Positions 10,596 to 20,959 of a stretch of DNA of 64,000 nt are shown here, one piece after another. The position numbers and the translations under genes are program-made. The stretch spans positions 25,410,501 through 25,474,500 of the forward strand of contig NW_024467106.1 of assembly GCF_017591425.1 (NCBI RefSeq). Reading direction: 5' to 3'. Within the stretch, counting starts at the first letter, position 1; each line of letters begins with the position of its first letter. The notes beneath the pieces are model-generated. The model was not told the DNA's origin. It saw only the letters and a program-made list of their open reading frames with translations, and ran no database searches. This stretch comes from Ochotona curzoniae (Eukaryota; Chordata; Mammalia; Lagomorpha; Ochotonidae).

Positions 10596-11111
10596 TGTTG
10601 TTGTGCCCAGATTTTGTGATCCCCAGAAAATAATCTGGAGTCATACGTTGATGCAAAGGCATAAAGATGGTTTATTCAGACTAGGCTCGCAGTCGCAAGC
10701 CCAGCCCGCCAGCAAGGCCAACTGGGATGGTGGGGAGAGCTAGTGGGTGGCTGCAGCCAAAGCTGCAGCACAAACAGCAGGGGAAGAAGAAAAAAAAAGT
10801 GAGGTTGAACAGCACAGGGTCCTTATACATTTCAGGCCAATTCCATATAATTATACAATCATGATTGGTCACTTTATCTGTTAACTTTCAAAAAGAGCAA
10901 GTTGGAGGATTTGAAGCAAGCAAATTTCAAAAAGTACAAACTGATGGACTATAGGGCAATGGACAACTTATCTAACAAGCACGCCAGGGGTTTCCTTCCT
11001 GAGGAGTGCTCTGCCTATGTGACCTACCAGGGGTCAAGTAGACTGTCAGGCCTGGAGTTCACACAGCCCCCAGCCAAGCAAGTAAGACAGAAATCATAAA
11101 AGCAGAAAACA
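10596..11111 (-). mobile_element. Solo-LTR-like endogenous retrovirus element
   Basis: Read on the minus strand, the order is that of an LTR: a U3-like stretch, a TATA-like GTATAAGGACC (plus 10817-10827), a pyrimidine-rich segment, GAATAAACC as polyadenylation signal (plus 10669-10677), then a U5-like GGGGATCACAAAATCTGGGC ending in CAACA. Putative ends are TG on the plus strand at 10596 or 10599 and CA at 11111. I see no internal retroviral genes on either side and no clear target duplication, so it is a solo LTR or a fragment. Class I or II cannot be settled by eye. Confidence 0.7.
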
Positions 11112-12230
11112 CGTAGGTTCTTCACTGTTAGGCAAGGAGCAGAGACTCCTCTGTCCATATGGAATATCCTGAATGCCAGTCCACCCTGAAGTGAGCTCCC
11201 TTGGATCCTGACGAGTACAGGATCCTGATGAAATGCCTGCTGTTGACAAATAGGATTTCCATATTTGGAATAGATCCTGATTGGCGACTGTGATCATCAA
11301 CCAGAAAGAAATCTCACCCCGTGATGGTTTACCCACCTTCCAGAAATCCCTGGGTGTGTTTGAGTGTGTATGTGTGTGTTCGTTTGCTCCCCTCCTCCAG
11401 CAAGAAGCAGCTGCCTTTCCTCTGGTTGCTGTGACAACTCAGCAATTTGCTCTTGTTCCTTGAGAGTGAACCCTGGGGTGCAGCTTCCTCTCTAAACCTC
11501 TCCCTCAAGCTCCAAATGCCTTTTGACTCATTTTCCATTACAGTCATCAGAGGGCATTCAGCGGTTCTAACAGAGTTATTGCTTTCTTTCATGTATTTCC
11601 TCAAATATCTGATTGCAATTCTGATCTCTAGAGAAAATACAAGCTGTCTCTTCAGTGCTTATCAAGACAGGGTGAATTTTATCCTGGATTCAGTGTTTTA
11701 AAGTTGAAGAAGACCTTGAATACATTCTGATCATATCCCCACATTTATGGGGGAAAAAGACTGCCTCCTGTGCCTGGAAAAGGGCTTCCCATACAATCAA
11801 GTCACTCGAAAAGTTTATTCACTGAATGCATGTAGTTCAGGGAATCATGACTTTTCTAAGATGACACAAGCCTGTGACAGAAAAAAAAATGAATTCCAAA
11901 ATTCATTCCAGAATCCAGTCCATTTATAAGAACAAGTGGATCATATTTATTTATTGAAATAATATAAATATGCACTTATTTTCAAGTTCTTAGTCTCCAT
12001 AGATATTGTTAAAACAAAATTTGCCTTCAAAAAGTAGTCTATTTCTTACTCTATTAAAATGCACAAATTCACCAAATTTAATTGTGACACAGTTTTTCTC
12101 ACATATTTATTGTGAAATGCATATATAGGCACTTTGAAACATCTGTGGAAAGCGGAAGTAAAAGATAAGTCTATTTTGTTGAAGAAAATATCTTTAAATC
12201 CACACAGGGATGTTCACAAAATGTGCACAT
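11112..12230. other. Unassigned sequence
   Basis: About 1.1 kb with no element I can name. A short GT-rich patch (TGTGTATGTGTGTGTTCG) lies at about 11366-11383. Open frames on both strands at 11281-11604 overlap and are not supported. Confidence 0.4.
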
Positions 12231-12536
12231 AGAAGCAGGTGTTTGGTCTAACCATTCAAACATCAGCTAAGACTTCAGCAGCCCATCTAGCAGTACCTCT
12301 GGGTTTCATTGTCAACACTAGTTCCCAATTTCCACTTTTGGAGTATAAACCTCGGGAAGCGGTGGGGAGTGAACCTTTACCACTCATGGGGGAGGCCTGC
12401 ACTGAGTTCCTGGCTCCCAGTTTTAGTCTGGCATGGTTTGGGCTGTTGTGGGTATTGGGAAGTTAACCATGGGCTGAGAATTCTGTTTCTCTATCTCACT
12501 TTCCTTCTCTGCTTTTCTGTCTCTCCAATAAAAAAC
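12231..12536 (+). repeat. Old full-length C-family SINE
   Basis: The head is GCAGGTGTTTGGTCTAACC, followed by an A-box-like region, CATTGTCAACACTAGTTCCC in the B-box zone, GAGGCCTGCACTGAGTTCCTG-GCTCCCAG, and GGTTTGGGCTGTTGTGGG. It ends with a pyrimidine run and TCTCCAATAAAA. The head is of the older 'GCAGGCATTTGGCCTAGC' type rather than the young pika type. Confidence 0.75.
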
Positions 12537-12784
12537 TATCACATGCAGTATGTGAAAAAAATGATTGAGTTTCAAAAACATTTTTTTTATCACATAAAGA
12601 AATTTTCATTCCTTTTCTCCATATCCATATAGGAATTTTTTTTTAAAAGATGATGCTTACATAGTTGATCAGCGTGGGAAGGATTCAGGGTTAGAGAGAA
12701 GTGGGTATGATCATTGTTTCCAAACCTTCTATTTCTTCTTCCCATTTCCGAGGGAAGAAGGGAGATAAAGGTATAAGTCATACC
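12537..12784. other. Unassigned sequence
   Basis: AT-rich; no element seen. Confidence 0.4.
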
Positions 12785-13340
12785 CAGCCTCGTAGCCTCC
12801 CAACCATCCCAGTACCCAAGGATGGGGAACGGCTACCCAATATCATCAACCCAGGGTCCCAAAGTGGCACATGCTTCCAGGGTACTGCCCAAGTGGATGT
12901 GATAGTTCTGAAATGCTGTCAATCTCATTGATCTATGGATGAGGATTCCCTTCCAATGTCCACTGGCTGACATAGTCGATATTTGCTGTCATCTTTTGGC
13001 TGGGGTAGTTGTAGATATGTTCTCTTCTCCATTCTCTGCTTTGACACCAGATGTCCCCTGCAGGTCCCAGTGAATTTGCCATATCCTCTATATGCACCAT
13101 GGCCTGACATCCAGCATTCCATCCTTTACACTGAGAAGGACCAGTTCTCATTGATAGGTCCAAAACTCCTGGCCAGGCAACCCAAGACTTGCCGGATCCC
13201 CACCCCTGGGGCCCACAGATCCAGCACTCACCTCACAGTCAGGTCCAAGGACCTGGACCAAGCAATGGGGCCCCATTAGACACCAACAGGGGAACATTCC
13301 AAGAACCCCTTTGCTATTCTTCCTAGTTCCCATTGATTAA
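12785..13340 (-). repeat. GC-richer block, candidate L1 5' UTR or unknown retroelement
   Basis: This 0.55 kb is clearly richer in G and C than its surroundings and has no SINE or LTR layout that I know. Read on the minus strand it is rich in GGACC/CCTTGGACC and CTGGGACC words, and has a 76-codon open frame (12933-13163) with stops in the other frames. L1 5' UTRs are typically GC-rich and this could be such a piece, but I have no consensus in memory firm enough to prove it. Strand is a guess. Confidence 0.3.
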
Positions 13341-13375
13341 ATTAAATCTAAGTTAATTTGATCTTATTTTTTAGT

Positions 13376-13703
13376 CAAGATTTATTTATTTTTATTGGAA
13401 AAGCAGGTATACAGAGAGGAGGAGAGACAGAGAGGAAGATCTTGCATCCGATGATTCACTCGCCAAGTGAGCGCAATGGCCAGTGCTGTGCCGATCCGAA
13501 GCCAGGAGCCAGGATCTTCTTCCAGGTCTCCCATGCGGGTGCACGATCCCAAGGCCTTGCGCTGTCCTCGACTGCTTTCCCAGGGCACAAGTAGGGAGCT
13601 GGATGGGAAGTGGAGCTGCCGGGATTAGAAACGGAGCCCATATGGGATCCCGGGGCATTCAAGGCGAGGACTTTAGCCGCTAGGACACCAATCCAGGTCC
13701 GCT
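13376..13703 (-). repeat. Young full-length pika-type C SINE
   Basis: The inverted tail is GATTTATTTATTTTTATTGG, then AGAGAGGAGGAGAGACAGAG, ATCCGATGATTCACTCG, GCCGATCCGAAGCCAGGAG, TCCCATGCGGGTGCACGATC, CCTTGCGCTGTCCTCGACTG, CTTTCCCAGGGCACAAG, GCTGCCGGGATTAGAAAC, CCCATATGGGATCCCGGG and an inverted head TTTAGCCGCTAGGACACC. Many CpGs survive (GCGG, GCGC, CTCG, CCGG), which marks this as one of the youngest copies in the window. Confidence 0.93.
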
Positions 13704-14128
13704 AACTTAATTTTGAAGTAAATTATATTTAAACTAAATCAGAACTGCCATACTCTCAGTCTACCTTAACACTAAGTGAATATTAACTCACATTCTCCTT
13801 GCTTTTTCCTTTATCGGAGGAACAAATTTTGTTATGTTACTGCTTGTATATTTGGCCCAATGATGATGTGCCAATTGCACCAACAACATATTATCTATAA
13901 TCTCTATATTTCTAACAGTGAACAACTTAATGATACTTTTGAAGAAAATAAAAGGCAAGTACTTCCTAAACTTTTCCACATTTTACAATTGTGTGGCCCA
14001 AACATATTTTTTTAAAAAAATCAAATATGCTGAATATATCCCAAACTTTTGATTTTATCTGAATTTATGGTTTCCCTCTTCTTTTCATCTATTGTCAGTT
14101 TGTATGATTGCAGTTCTAAGCTTGAGGA
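13704..14128. other. Unassigned AT-rich sequence
   Basis: No recognised element; overlapping short open frames on both strands at 13776-14015 carry no domain. Confidence 0.4.
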
Positions 14129-14420
14129 TTTGGCCTAGCATTAAGATAACAGCATCTCATGTCTGAGTACCTAGGATGGATACCGGCTCTGCCCCCAGCT
14201 CTGCTTTCCTGTTAATGCAATCGCTCAGAAGTGGTAATGGCTCAAGTCACCCTCGTGAGAGATCTTCACTGAGTTCTGCGTCCCAGCTCCAGTCCCGAGA
14301 CAGAAGCTCTGGTAAGCATTTGGAACTGAACAAGTGGATGGGAGCATTATCTCTCACTCTGTTTTTCAGTCACTCTGACACTCAGTTGTTGTGTACCAAC
14401 TGAATAAATAAAAGTTACAA
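14129..14420 (+). repeat. Old C-family SINE
   Basis: TTTGGCCTAGCATTAAGATAAC forms the head. Next come GGATACCGGCTCTGCCC, CAGAAGTGGTAATGGCTCAAG, CTTCACTGAGTTCTGCG-TCCCAG, AAGCATTTGGAACTGAAC and a CTCTCACTCTG tract, ending TGAATAAATAAAAG. The copy is near full length and well diverged. Confidence 0.75.
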
Positions 14421-15182
14421 TCTATGTATTACTTTTAGCACAAATTTAAAATGAAAAATAGAACTGGGGTATGTAGATTTGTGAACAAACACAATTCAAT
14501 GTTGACCAAGTAGATCAACCGAGAACAGTGGTAGAGGATAAATTATACTAACAGCCAAAACGGAAGTCAGTGCATTTTGCTGAAGGAATGGATAGAATGT
14601 GTTAATCTAGCAATATGGATGGGAGAGATTCAGTTATACAGCTTAGAGGTGTCAATCTGTCTGCATTTTCCACATTGCAGTGTGTTTGATCCACTGGGGC
14701 CCTTACACTTGAGAAGGATGTCTACTTTAAGAAGATAAGAGGATTTCCAACAGGACTGATAAGGAAAAGGGAACCTGTTATTCAGGAAAACTGCTATCAA
14801 CCAGGCTGCACCTTCTGACCTTCACATTTCCCTCATAAAGTTCCAACAAAGTGTAAAACAAATGGGCAAAAAAATTATAAAGATAACATTAAATATTAAA
14901 ATACTCACATAATAAATATTTCATTGAAGGTCAAAGAAAGCTAGCTTTCTGAAATGAAAGCAATGAAACACTTCAAGATAAATCAGAGAGTTGGACAATT
15001 TGACCTGTTTGGCATCATGGTGCTTGAAAGAAAACCCTTCACAAAGTAAAATTTTAAAAAAATGAGTCTCAGACAGAACCCAAAGCTACACTCAAGTTTA
15101 TAAAAACAAAGCCTGATAACATATTTTTGTGCCATAAAAATTTTAAAAGAGCCTATCATATGTGTTATATATATGTTTGGAA
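14421..15182. other. Unassigned sequence
   Basis: About 760 bp, no repeat recognised. No supported exon. Confidence 0.4.
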
Positions 15183-15282
15183 GTGCCAGCTGTTGTGGCC
15201 ACTTAGGTAGTGAATCAGTAGAGTGAAGATCTTTCTTTCTGTCTCTCCTTCTCTCTGTAAATCTGACTTTCCAATATACATA
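15183..15282 (+). repeat. 3' fragment of a pika-type C SINE
   Basis: Only the last third is present: GTGCCAGCTGTTGTGGCCAC, TAGGTAGTGAATCAGTAG, GAAGATCTTTC, TCTCCTTCTCTCTGTAAATC and TGACTTTCCAATATACATAA. The missing 5' part fits 5' truncation during retrotransposition. Confidence 0.8.
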
Positions 15283-15330
15283 ACAACAACATCCCTACCA
15301 GAGACCAACAAAACTTAAAGCTGAGAAGTT

Positions 15331-15374
15331 TTATATATATGTATACATACATATGTATATCTCTATATGTGTTT
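15331..15374. repeat. TA/ATGTA-rich simple repeat
   Basis: Alternating TATATATATGTATACATACATATGT-type sequence. It lies just 3' of the SINE fragment at 15183-15282. Confidence 0.6.
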
Positions 15375-16079
15375 ATTTAGTGATGGCTCAATAGCTGTTA
15401 GAAATGGGCACATATGATATACAATGGCCTTCTTACAAAGCTTACCTTTTAATGGGAGAAAAGTAAGGGAATTGGCAGGGCAGGTCAATTTTAGGGAGGA
15501 TGGCCAGAAGTGGCCTTCCAGGGGATGTGAAAGTTTAATTCCTTTCCAAAAAAGAAACAACATATAGCAGGGACAAAAGGTAGAACATTCTAGGCAGAGA
15601 AAATAAAGTTGCGTGCATTCCCTCTCCCCTTCTTTTTTTTTCTTTTTTATTCTTTCTTTATGCATCTCCTTTAGTGAGCCAATAACCATTAATATTCAGT
15701 TTTCTGACTCCTAACTTAATTTTGCTACATATCACAAATCCAAATATCGAGTGTCTTCAGTTGTTAGAAGTGAAATTAAGTGAGCACCTGGGGTGTTTCT
15801 GAAAATTTATTGTTGAATTTAATTTTAACAAATGAGTTGGCAGACTAATCTGTCATTCTAAACAAAGGCGAAATACAGATTAGTTTTTATTATTTGTGTT
15901 TCCAGCTTCATGTTTTATAAGGCATAAAATTGTATCTACTAAACTAATGGCAATCTTATTTTTTATCAATAAAAGCACCAATGTGAATTAGATTTTTCTG
16001 GCTGTATCTCATTTCTAATGGAGGAAGGGCTTTATTCTCTGTATTGCTGAGGCTAAACACATATTTTCGTAAGATGCTT
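15375..16079. other. Unassigned sequence with a perfect inverted repeat
   Basis: No mobile element recognised. At 15844-15853 and 15875-15884, ACTAATCTGT and ACAGATTAGT form a perfect 10-bp inverted repeat with a 21-nt spacer; the spacer includes AACAAAGG, a SOX/TCF-like word. Confidence 0.4.
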
Positions 16080-16967
16080 GTTAGAGAAAAGATAGCTCTT
16101 CTTGGGTCCTCGCTTGGTTCCAACTTTGGGTCCCCACCCTCTCTGGCAGTGACCATGAGGATCGCCCCGGAATCGCCTCAAAGCAAACAAACACACAAAC
16201 AAAAACTCAAGAATAGATAGAGAACAACAAGGAAAGCTTAGAATCAGACAGGAAACGGTCAGCACGGATTCACTTATACCTTAGTAGGTAGGACACAAGG
16301 ATTAGTTACTCCTCATTAGGGTATTGAAGATTTCTCTGCACACCCCTCCAAAAACTGTTCTGCACCTAAACTGTTGACATATGCCTTGTTAGAGTTATAA
16401 CTCAATCTAGACTACCCGAAAAAGGCCTTGTTCAACAAAATTATGCTTCAACACTATAAAATGCTAAATACTATAATGAAAATAGACACAAGACAGATGA
16501 ATAGCAATCCATAGCCATTTTAGGGTGTATAGAACCCAGTTGTATATAAACTAAAATTGAAATGTCAATGAAGGAGTCACAGGATGTGGTAAAGAACTTG
16601 CATTTTTTAAACATGTTGGTTACTCAATACTATGTCAATTAATTCCATAACATTATAAATTGTTGCTGATGTTATGTTGGGGCTTTTAATTGATTGGGAT
16701 GATACTCTGCCAGCTCTACCTTCAGACCAGAGATGGAACCGTTCAAAGAACCGTTGAACTTATCTGGACAAGATGCTGGACTGTATGCTTGGTATATGCT
16801 TGCAATGAAAGAATCTCGACTGAACTTGAACTGCAGTAATGCAACAAGGTGGAGGAATCCACCATGGGGGGAGAGTTAGGGGAGGGGTGGGGGAAAAACC
16901 AGTACTTATAAAACTGTCACATAATGCAAAGTAATTAATAATAATAATAAATAAATAAAGGGAAAAA
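16080..16967 (+). repeat. Lagomorph L1 3' UTR
   Basis: Recognised by CTCAAGAATAGATAGAG, ACACAAGGATTAGTTACTCC-TCATTAGGGTATTGAAG, ATAGCCATTTTAGGGTGTATAG-AACCCAGTTGTATATAAAC and GAAATGTCAATGAAGG, then ACATGTTGGTTACTCAATACT, AGACCAGAGATGGAACC and CTGGACAAGATGCTGGACTG. The G-rich purine tract (CCATGGGGGGAGAGTTAGGGGAGGGGTGGGGG) lies at 16861-16893. It ends with an AATAATAAATAAATAAAG tail near 16963. It lacks ORF2 and is a 5'-truncated insertion. The first about 110 bp are less certain. Confidence 0.8.
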
Positions 16968-17239
16968 GATAAACAATAGCTCAAGGACAGTATTAGTATA
17001 ACTGGGTCATAGATCTGGAGACTCCCAAGAAGACCCACTTACTTAGTTCTGTAGGAATTGAACTGGTCCTCTAAAGTGAGGTACTCTGATTTTATTTTTG
17101 ATTCATTCCTCAAAGCAAATGTGTACATGACTGTCTAATGCCATGAAAGCATTCTGTGTGTCATGCATTCACCCACAAAGTCAAGTTTGTGGACATGGGC
17201 AGCAGATTGGCATTTTTTTCTGCAGGTAAGTCCCTCCCC
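16968..17239. other. Unassigned sequence
   Basis: Short gap without a recognisable element. Confidence 0.4.
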
Positions 17240-17448
17240 ACGTTTTTTTTATTTCTTGATCAAAAGTTGCCTTCTCCTTCCATTAGCAGATCGTCTTGAA
17301 CACATGGGTCGTCCTCCATCTTCTACTGCTTTCACAGGACACAGCAGGATGGCAAGTGGAGCAGCCAGGACGTGAACTGGCACCTACATGGGATCCCAGT
17401 GGATGCAAGGTGAGGATTTAGCCACTAGGCTATCGTGGTGGGCCTAGG
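17240..17448 (-). repeat. C-family SINE with internal loss
   Basis: The plus strand retains the inverted tail (TTTTTTTATTTCTTGATC), then jumps to CATGGGTCGTCCTCCATC, CACAGGACACAGCAGG-ATGG, GGAGCAGCCAGGACGTGAAC-TGGCACC, CATGGGATCCCAGTGGATGC and an inverted head GATTTAGCCACTAGGCTATCGTGGTGGGCC. The head matches the pika ACGATAGCCTAG type. About 120 bp between tail and middle are missing. Confidence 0.8.
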
Positions 17449-17824
17449 TCAACAGCATTTGAAAACAGAATGGGAAGCTACAGTATTTGTTCCACTGGTA
17501 TCCCAAACACAAAAATTGTAGATTCTTATCTGTATGGTGTTAGTGGTCCAAAATATGTGGTTGCACAGCAGTTGAACCTAGTCTGGAGCCTGACAAACAG
17601 AAAGCTAGAAGACTACTGGTCATGGCATAAAGACTTGAAAGTAATATCATAGAAATCAGCACAACCTGGTGGGGCTTGCTTTTTCCTAGTTCAAACTGTT
17701 GATTTGTACACTGAACCAAAACTATTTACTGTATTTATAACAGTCAGTTCTTTGAATTATAATTAACTAGATATATTGCAAAATCTGACTTGTCAAAGAC
17801 TTAAGAGTTCAACAAATTCTAGAA

Positions 17825-17925
17825 AGCAGATATTATTATCACCTACACTTTATAATATTTGTAACTAAGCCATAGAGAAGTTAAAGTAATTTGTCCTAAA
17901 TTGGGTGGTGCTGTGTGACAGAGTG
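17825..17925 (+). repeat. MIR fragment
   Basis: GATATTATTATCACCTACACTTTATAAT, AACTAAGCCATAGAGAAGTTAAAGTAATTTGTCC keeps the order of the MIR core (a 'TATTATTATCCCCATTTTACA...GAGGTTAAGTAACTTGCCC' order), diverged. Confidence 0.65.
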
Positions 17926-17961
17926 ATGAAATTTTTTTCAAAAAAAAGAAAGAAAGAACAA

Positions 17962-18262
17962 AAAGAGAGATGTATTTATTTGCTTGGAAGAATTACAGAA
18001 AGAGAGAAATACAGAAAGAGAGATCTTCCATCCATTGGTTCACTTCCTAAGTGGACACAATGACCAGAGCAGAGCCACGAGTTTGCTCTGTGTCTCCTGC
18101 ATGTGTGGCAGGGCCCCCAAGTACATGTGCTATCTTCTACTTCTTCCAAGCCATGACCAGAGAGCTCGTTCAAAAATGGAATAGTCAGGATGTGAGCCAG
18201 CATCCATGAGGGATGCCAGCACCGAAGGTGTTGGCTTTTCCCTGATATGCCATGGCACGAAC
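17962..18262 (-). repeat. Old C-family SINE
   Basis: GATGTATTTATTTGCTTGGAAG is the inverted tail. Then come AAGAGAGATCTTCCATCC, ATTGGTTCACTTCCTAAGTGG, CATGTGTGGCAGGGCCC, TATCTTCTACTTCTTCC, AGTCAGGATGTGAGCCAG and CATCCATGAGGGATGCCAGC, and an inverted head GGTGTTGGCTTTTCCCTGATATGCCATGGC. Confidence 0.8.
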
Positions 18263-19002
18263 TGTACCACTGGCATTCTTTCTGGAATTAATACTATTCT
18301 ATACTCCTATAATATGATAGCAAATGGAGAAAGGGAGACAGATAACTGGCTCTTGGTGTAACGATTATGAACAATTTCTTTATTTCTCTTTTATTATCCC
18401 AAAATTATGGCAAATGCATTTTATAATAATGCAAAAGTTACATTAAAATATACAATTTAAAATAAGTGATTTGACTGTAAAAAATATTCATAATTTCATG
18501 AACATGAGACTTGGAAATTTACTTAAGTGCTTGTCTAATACAACCTGCCTTGCATTTGCCTAACCTCTACATGCTGTGTGACACATATACCTGGTCTCTC
18601 TCCTCTGTTTCAGCTTACACTGATAACTGCTAATTAAAATGCACCTGCAGGACTTGTGTAGTCTATCTGTGACTTCCGGAAAACCATTCCCCCTGCATTT
18701 CAGTAGGATATGGCCAAGGCCAGAATCCTGGGATTCATTGGTATAATTTAATATTATTAGATACTGTGAGATTTGGGGGTAAAACTTAGTGTTCTCAACA
18801 CAAAAAGCACTTTTTTTAGATAAAACTGCAGTTTCTAGAGTATTCCTTGTTGAATCTCTAGAGGGGCATATGCAATGAAATGTAGTCACAATTAAGATCA
18901 TTGAAGTGTTTGTATATTTTTTTCTTTGACAATGAACAGAAAAAGATTTTGTGTGTGTATGTGTTAAAAACTAAACTTGTGACAGCATCTTTAAAAACAA
19001 AA
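18263..19002. other. Unassigned AT-rich sequence
   Basis: No repeat recognised. A minus-strand open frame at 18560-18901 (113 codons) has no recognisable domain and no support. Confidence 0.4.
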
Positions 19003-19352
19003 AGGATTAACTATTTTTATTTGCAAGGCAGTTACAGAGGGAGAAGGAGAGACAGAGAGGTACCTTTTATCTGCTGATTCACTCTCAAATGGCCACAAGG
19101 TCCAGAGCTTGGCCGGTCAAAGCCAGGAATTGGAGCTTCTTGCAGGTCACCCCCATAGGTAACAAGGGCCAAAATATGTTAGTCATTTTCTGCTGCCTTA
19201 GCAGGCCCTTAGCATCAGAGGCAGAGCAGCAATCACTTCTCAGCCTTTTGGTTAAGATCAAGTGTAGAGGTGGAGCAGCTGGGACTCAAACCAGTGTCTA
19301 TTTGGGATGGTGGTGATGCAGGTGGAAGGCTAATATGCAACACCACTGCGCA
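19003..19352 (-). repeat. Old C-family SINE, interrupted by a U2 snRNA fragment
   Basis: The inverted SINE runs ACTATTTTTATTTGCAAGGC, GAGAAGGAGAGACAGAGAG, TCTGCTGATTCACTCTCAAATGGCC, AGCCAGGAATTGG, CTTGCAGGTCACCCCC, TTTTCTGCTGCCTTAGCAGG, then after a foreign 36-nt piece continues GGAGCAGCTGGGACTCAAACC-AGTGTCTATTTGGGATGG and an inverted head ending near CAACACCACTGCGC. The insert is annotated separately. Confidence 0.8.
19232..19267 (+). pseudogene. U2 snRNA 5'-end retropseudogene (3'-truncated)
   Basis: The 36 bases line up with nucleotides 1-36 of U2 spliceosomal RNA with three differences, all transitions; two of them (G to A at U2 positions 4 and 11) are at CpGs. The true 5' end of U2 is kept and everything from the branch-point-pairing segment onward is missing, so it cannot make a functional snRNA. 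It is flanked by a 14-bp imperfect direct repeat, AGAGGCAGAGCAGC at 19217-19230 and AGAGGTGGAGCAGC at 19266-19279, both SINE-derived, so it inserted into the SINE. An intact 5' end, lost 3' end, no A-tail and direct repeats fit the known class of 3'-truncated snRNA pseudogenes. It is short, but the match in a row is too specific for chance. Confidence 0.85.
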
Positions 19353-19934
19353 AAACTCTTGCAATGGCATCTTAATTGTCCCTTTTCTCTACAAATGTGA
19401 CTCTCCCTTCCCAAAGTATCCCCAAATGATCTTTGTCTAATGAAATTCATTTAACAATTCATGTTCTTTGTTATTTTTGACTGTTTCTCTTTTTTCTTAA
19501 TCTTACTTTGCTTCCCCAATCTCTTAACTCATTTTGAGAACATCAAGTTCAACTGATAAAAACTACAATAGTTCAAAAAATATAGTTCTCCCACAGAAAA
19601 TTATTTCATATCTCAAATTATTTGATATTTTATTCATTATATATATTTTTGTAAATATATATGAATAATTCATTTTTTAGGAAAAGGGGACTCTAACACT
19701 TTCCTAACTTCTATCAATTACTTTCTTATTTCTAATCTTAATAAATTGCCTCAAAAATATACATTCCAGGATCTCCTTTAAAATGTAAAGGAAGGGAAAG
19801 AACTGATAGAAATCATATATCAACACTTTCATCCCATGACAAATATCTAGGAAGAAATACAAAAAAAATTGGAAGGGAGACTTTAGTACATTTAAAAACT
19901 TTACCACAATCTAACCAATTTTGTGTCACTTTAA
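19353..19934. other. Unassigned AT-rich sequence
   Basis: No element recognised apart from short TA-rich stretches near 19630-19670. Confidence 0.4.
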
Positions 19935-20208
19935 AAAAAAAGATTTATTTATTTTTATTGGAAAATCACATATACAGAGAGAAAGATCTTGCATCCTTTG
20001 ATTCAACTCCCTAAGTGGCCGCAACAGTTGGAGCTGAGCCGATCTGAAGCCAGGAGCCAGGACCTCCTCCGGATCTCCCATGTGGGTGCAGGATCTCAAT
20101 GCTCTGGGCCGTCCTCGAGTGCTTTCCCAGGCCACAAGCAGGAAGCTGGGTGGGAAACGGGGCACTGGGACAGAACCGATGTGCTCTGGGATCCGGGAGT
20201 GTGCAATT
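19935..20208 (-). repeat. Pika-type C SINE, head missing
   Basis: AAAGATTTATTTATTTTTATTGG (inverted tail), CATATACAGAGAGAAAGATC, AAGTGGCCGCAAC, GAGCCGATCTGAAGCCAGG-AGCC, CTCCCATGTGGGTGCAGG, GGGCCGTCCTCGAGTGC, TTTCCCAGGCCACAAGC and GATCCGGGAG are clear. It breaks off before the tRNA-like head, as expected for a 5'-truncated copy. Several CpGs survive. Confidence 0.88.
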
Positions 20209-20359
20209 TCTTCCTCCCCTACACTCTACCTACTTGTTTCTTAATCGGTGTATGGCTACTGCTTTTTCATACCCATTGGCTTGAAACAGACTCAAAAACT
20301 TTAATGAGAGGCTATCATGGAACTATTTTCAGACTTACTTTAAGTGGAGAATAAAGGTC

Positions 20360-20505
20360 ATCAAACCACTGTAGCAGCTAAAAGCACTTTCACTGACATT
20401 ATCTAATTTCCACAGAACTCTTGAGATATAAGCAATTATTTTGATTATGCTTCTATAGATAAGACATTTAGCATGTAGCAGAATAATGGAGGTCAATCTT
20501 TGCTT
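20360..20505 (+). repeat. MIR-like remnant
   Basis: GTAGCAGCTAAAAGCACTTTCACTGACATTATCTAATTTCCACAG and AAGCAATTATTTTGATTATG resemble the MIR core order (GCACTTTACA...ATTATCTCATTTAATCC...TATTATTATCC). Diverged. Confidence 0.5.
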
Positions 20506-20959
20506 GTTCCGAAAATAGACATACCTACTAATATTCAGGGGAGCACTGTTCTAGCCATTCAAGTTGGCCTTCATAAAAGGCTCATTTATTGTCTTTTTCT
20601 CACCTAATACAAACAAACACATGTTCAAATGTTTTCAGTGTAGTCGGTAACTTGGAGTTTGAGTATTTGCCATATATCCTAAGAATTAGAGGTCCTCCCC
20701 CAAATACTGTGCCACCTGTGAACATAACTAGAATTATAAGTCAGTATTTGTATGGCAGATTTATCTTAAAACAATTCTACTTAACAAAAAATCTCCAAAT
20801 TATGATGCAATTCTATTGCCTGAAATGTTCTTTACATTTTATTTAAAATATACTACTGGATTTTTAAAAATGACCTGAGTCACAGAATCCTCACAATTCT
20901 TACTAGAATATACATTAGAAGTGATTCAAAATCCTATTTGAAAGTTAACTAAGTTAATT
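20506..20959. other. Unassigned sequence
   Basis: Nothing recognised; the 85-codon open frame at 20589-20846 has no domain. Confidence 0.4.

Noticed and set aside
10681..10872. 63-codon minus-strand frame
   Set aside because: Falls inside the LTR-like element and includes its pyrimidine tract.
19232..19267. A functional U2 gene
   Set aside because: Only the first 36 nt are present, with no Sm site, no 3' box and a SINE on both sides.
20099..20354. Open frames across 19926-20354 on both strands
   Set aside because: They are translations of a C-family SINE, as are the frames at 6390-6715, 7960-8244, 13382-13683, 39512-39884 and 48732-49008.
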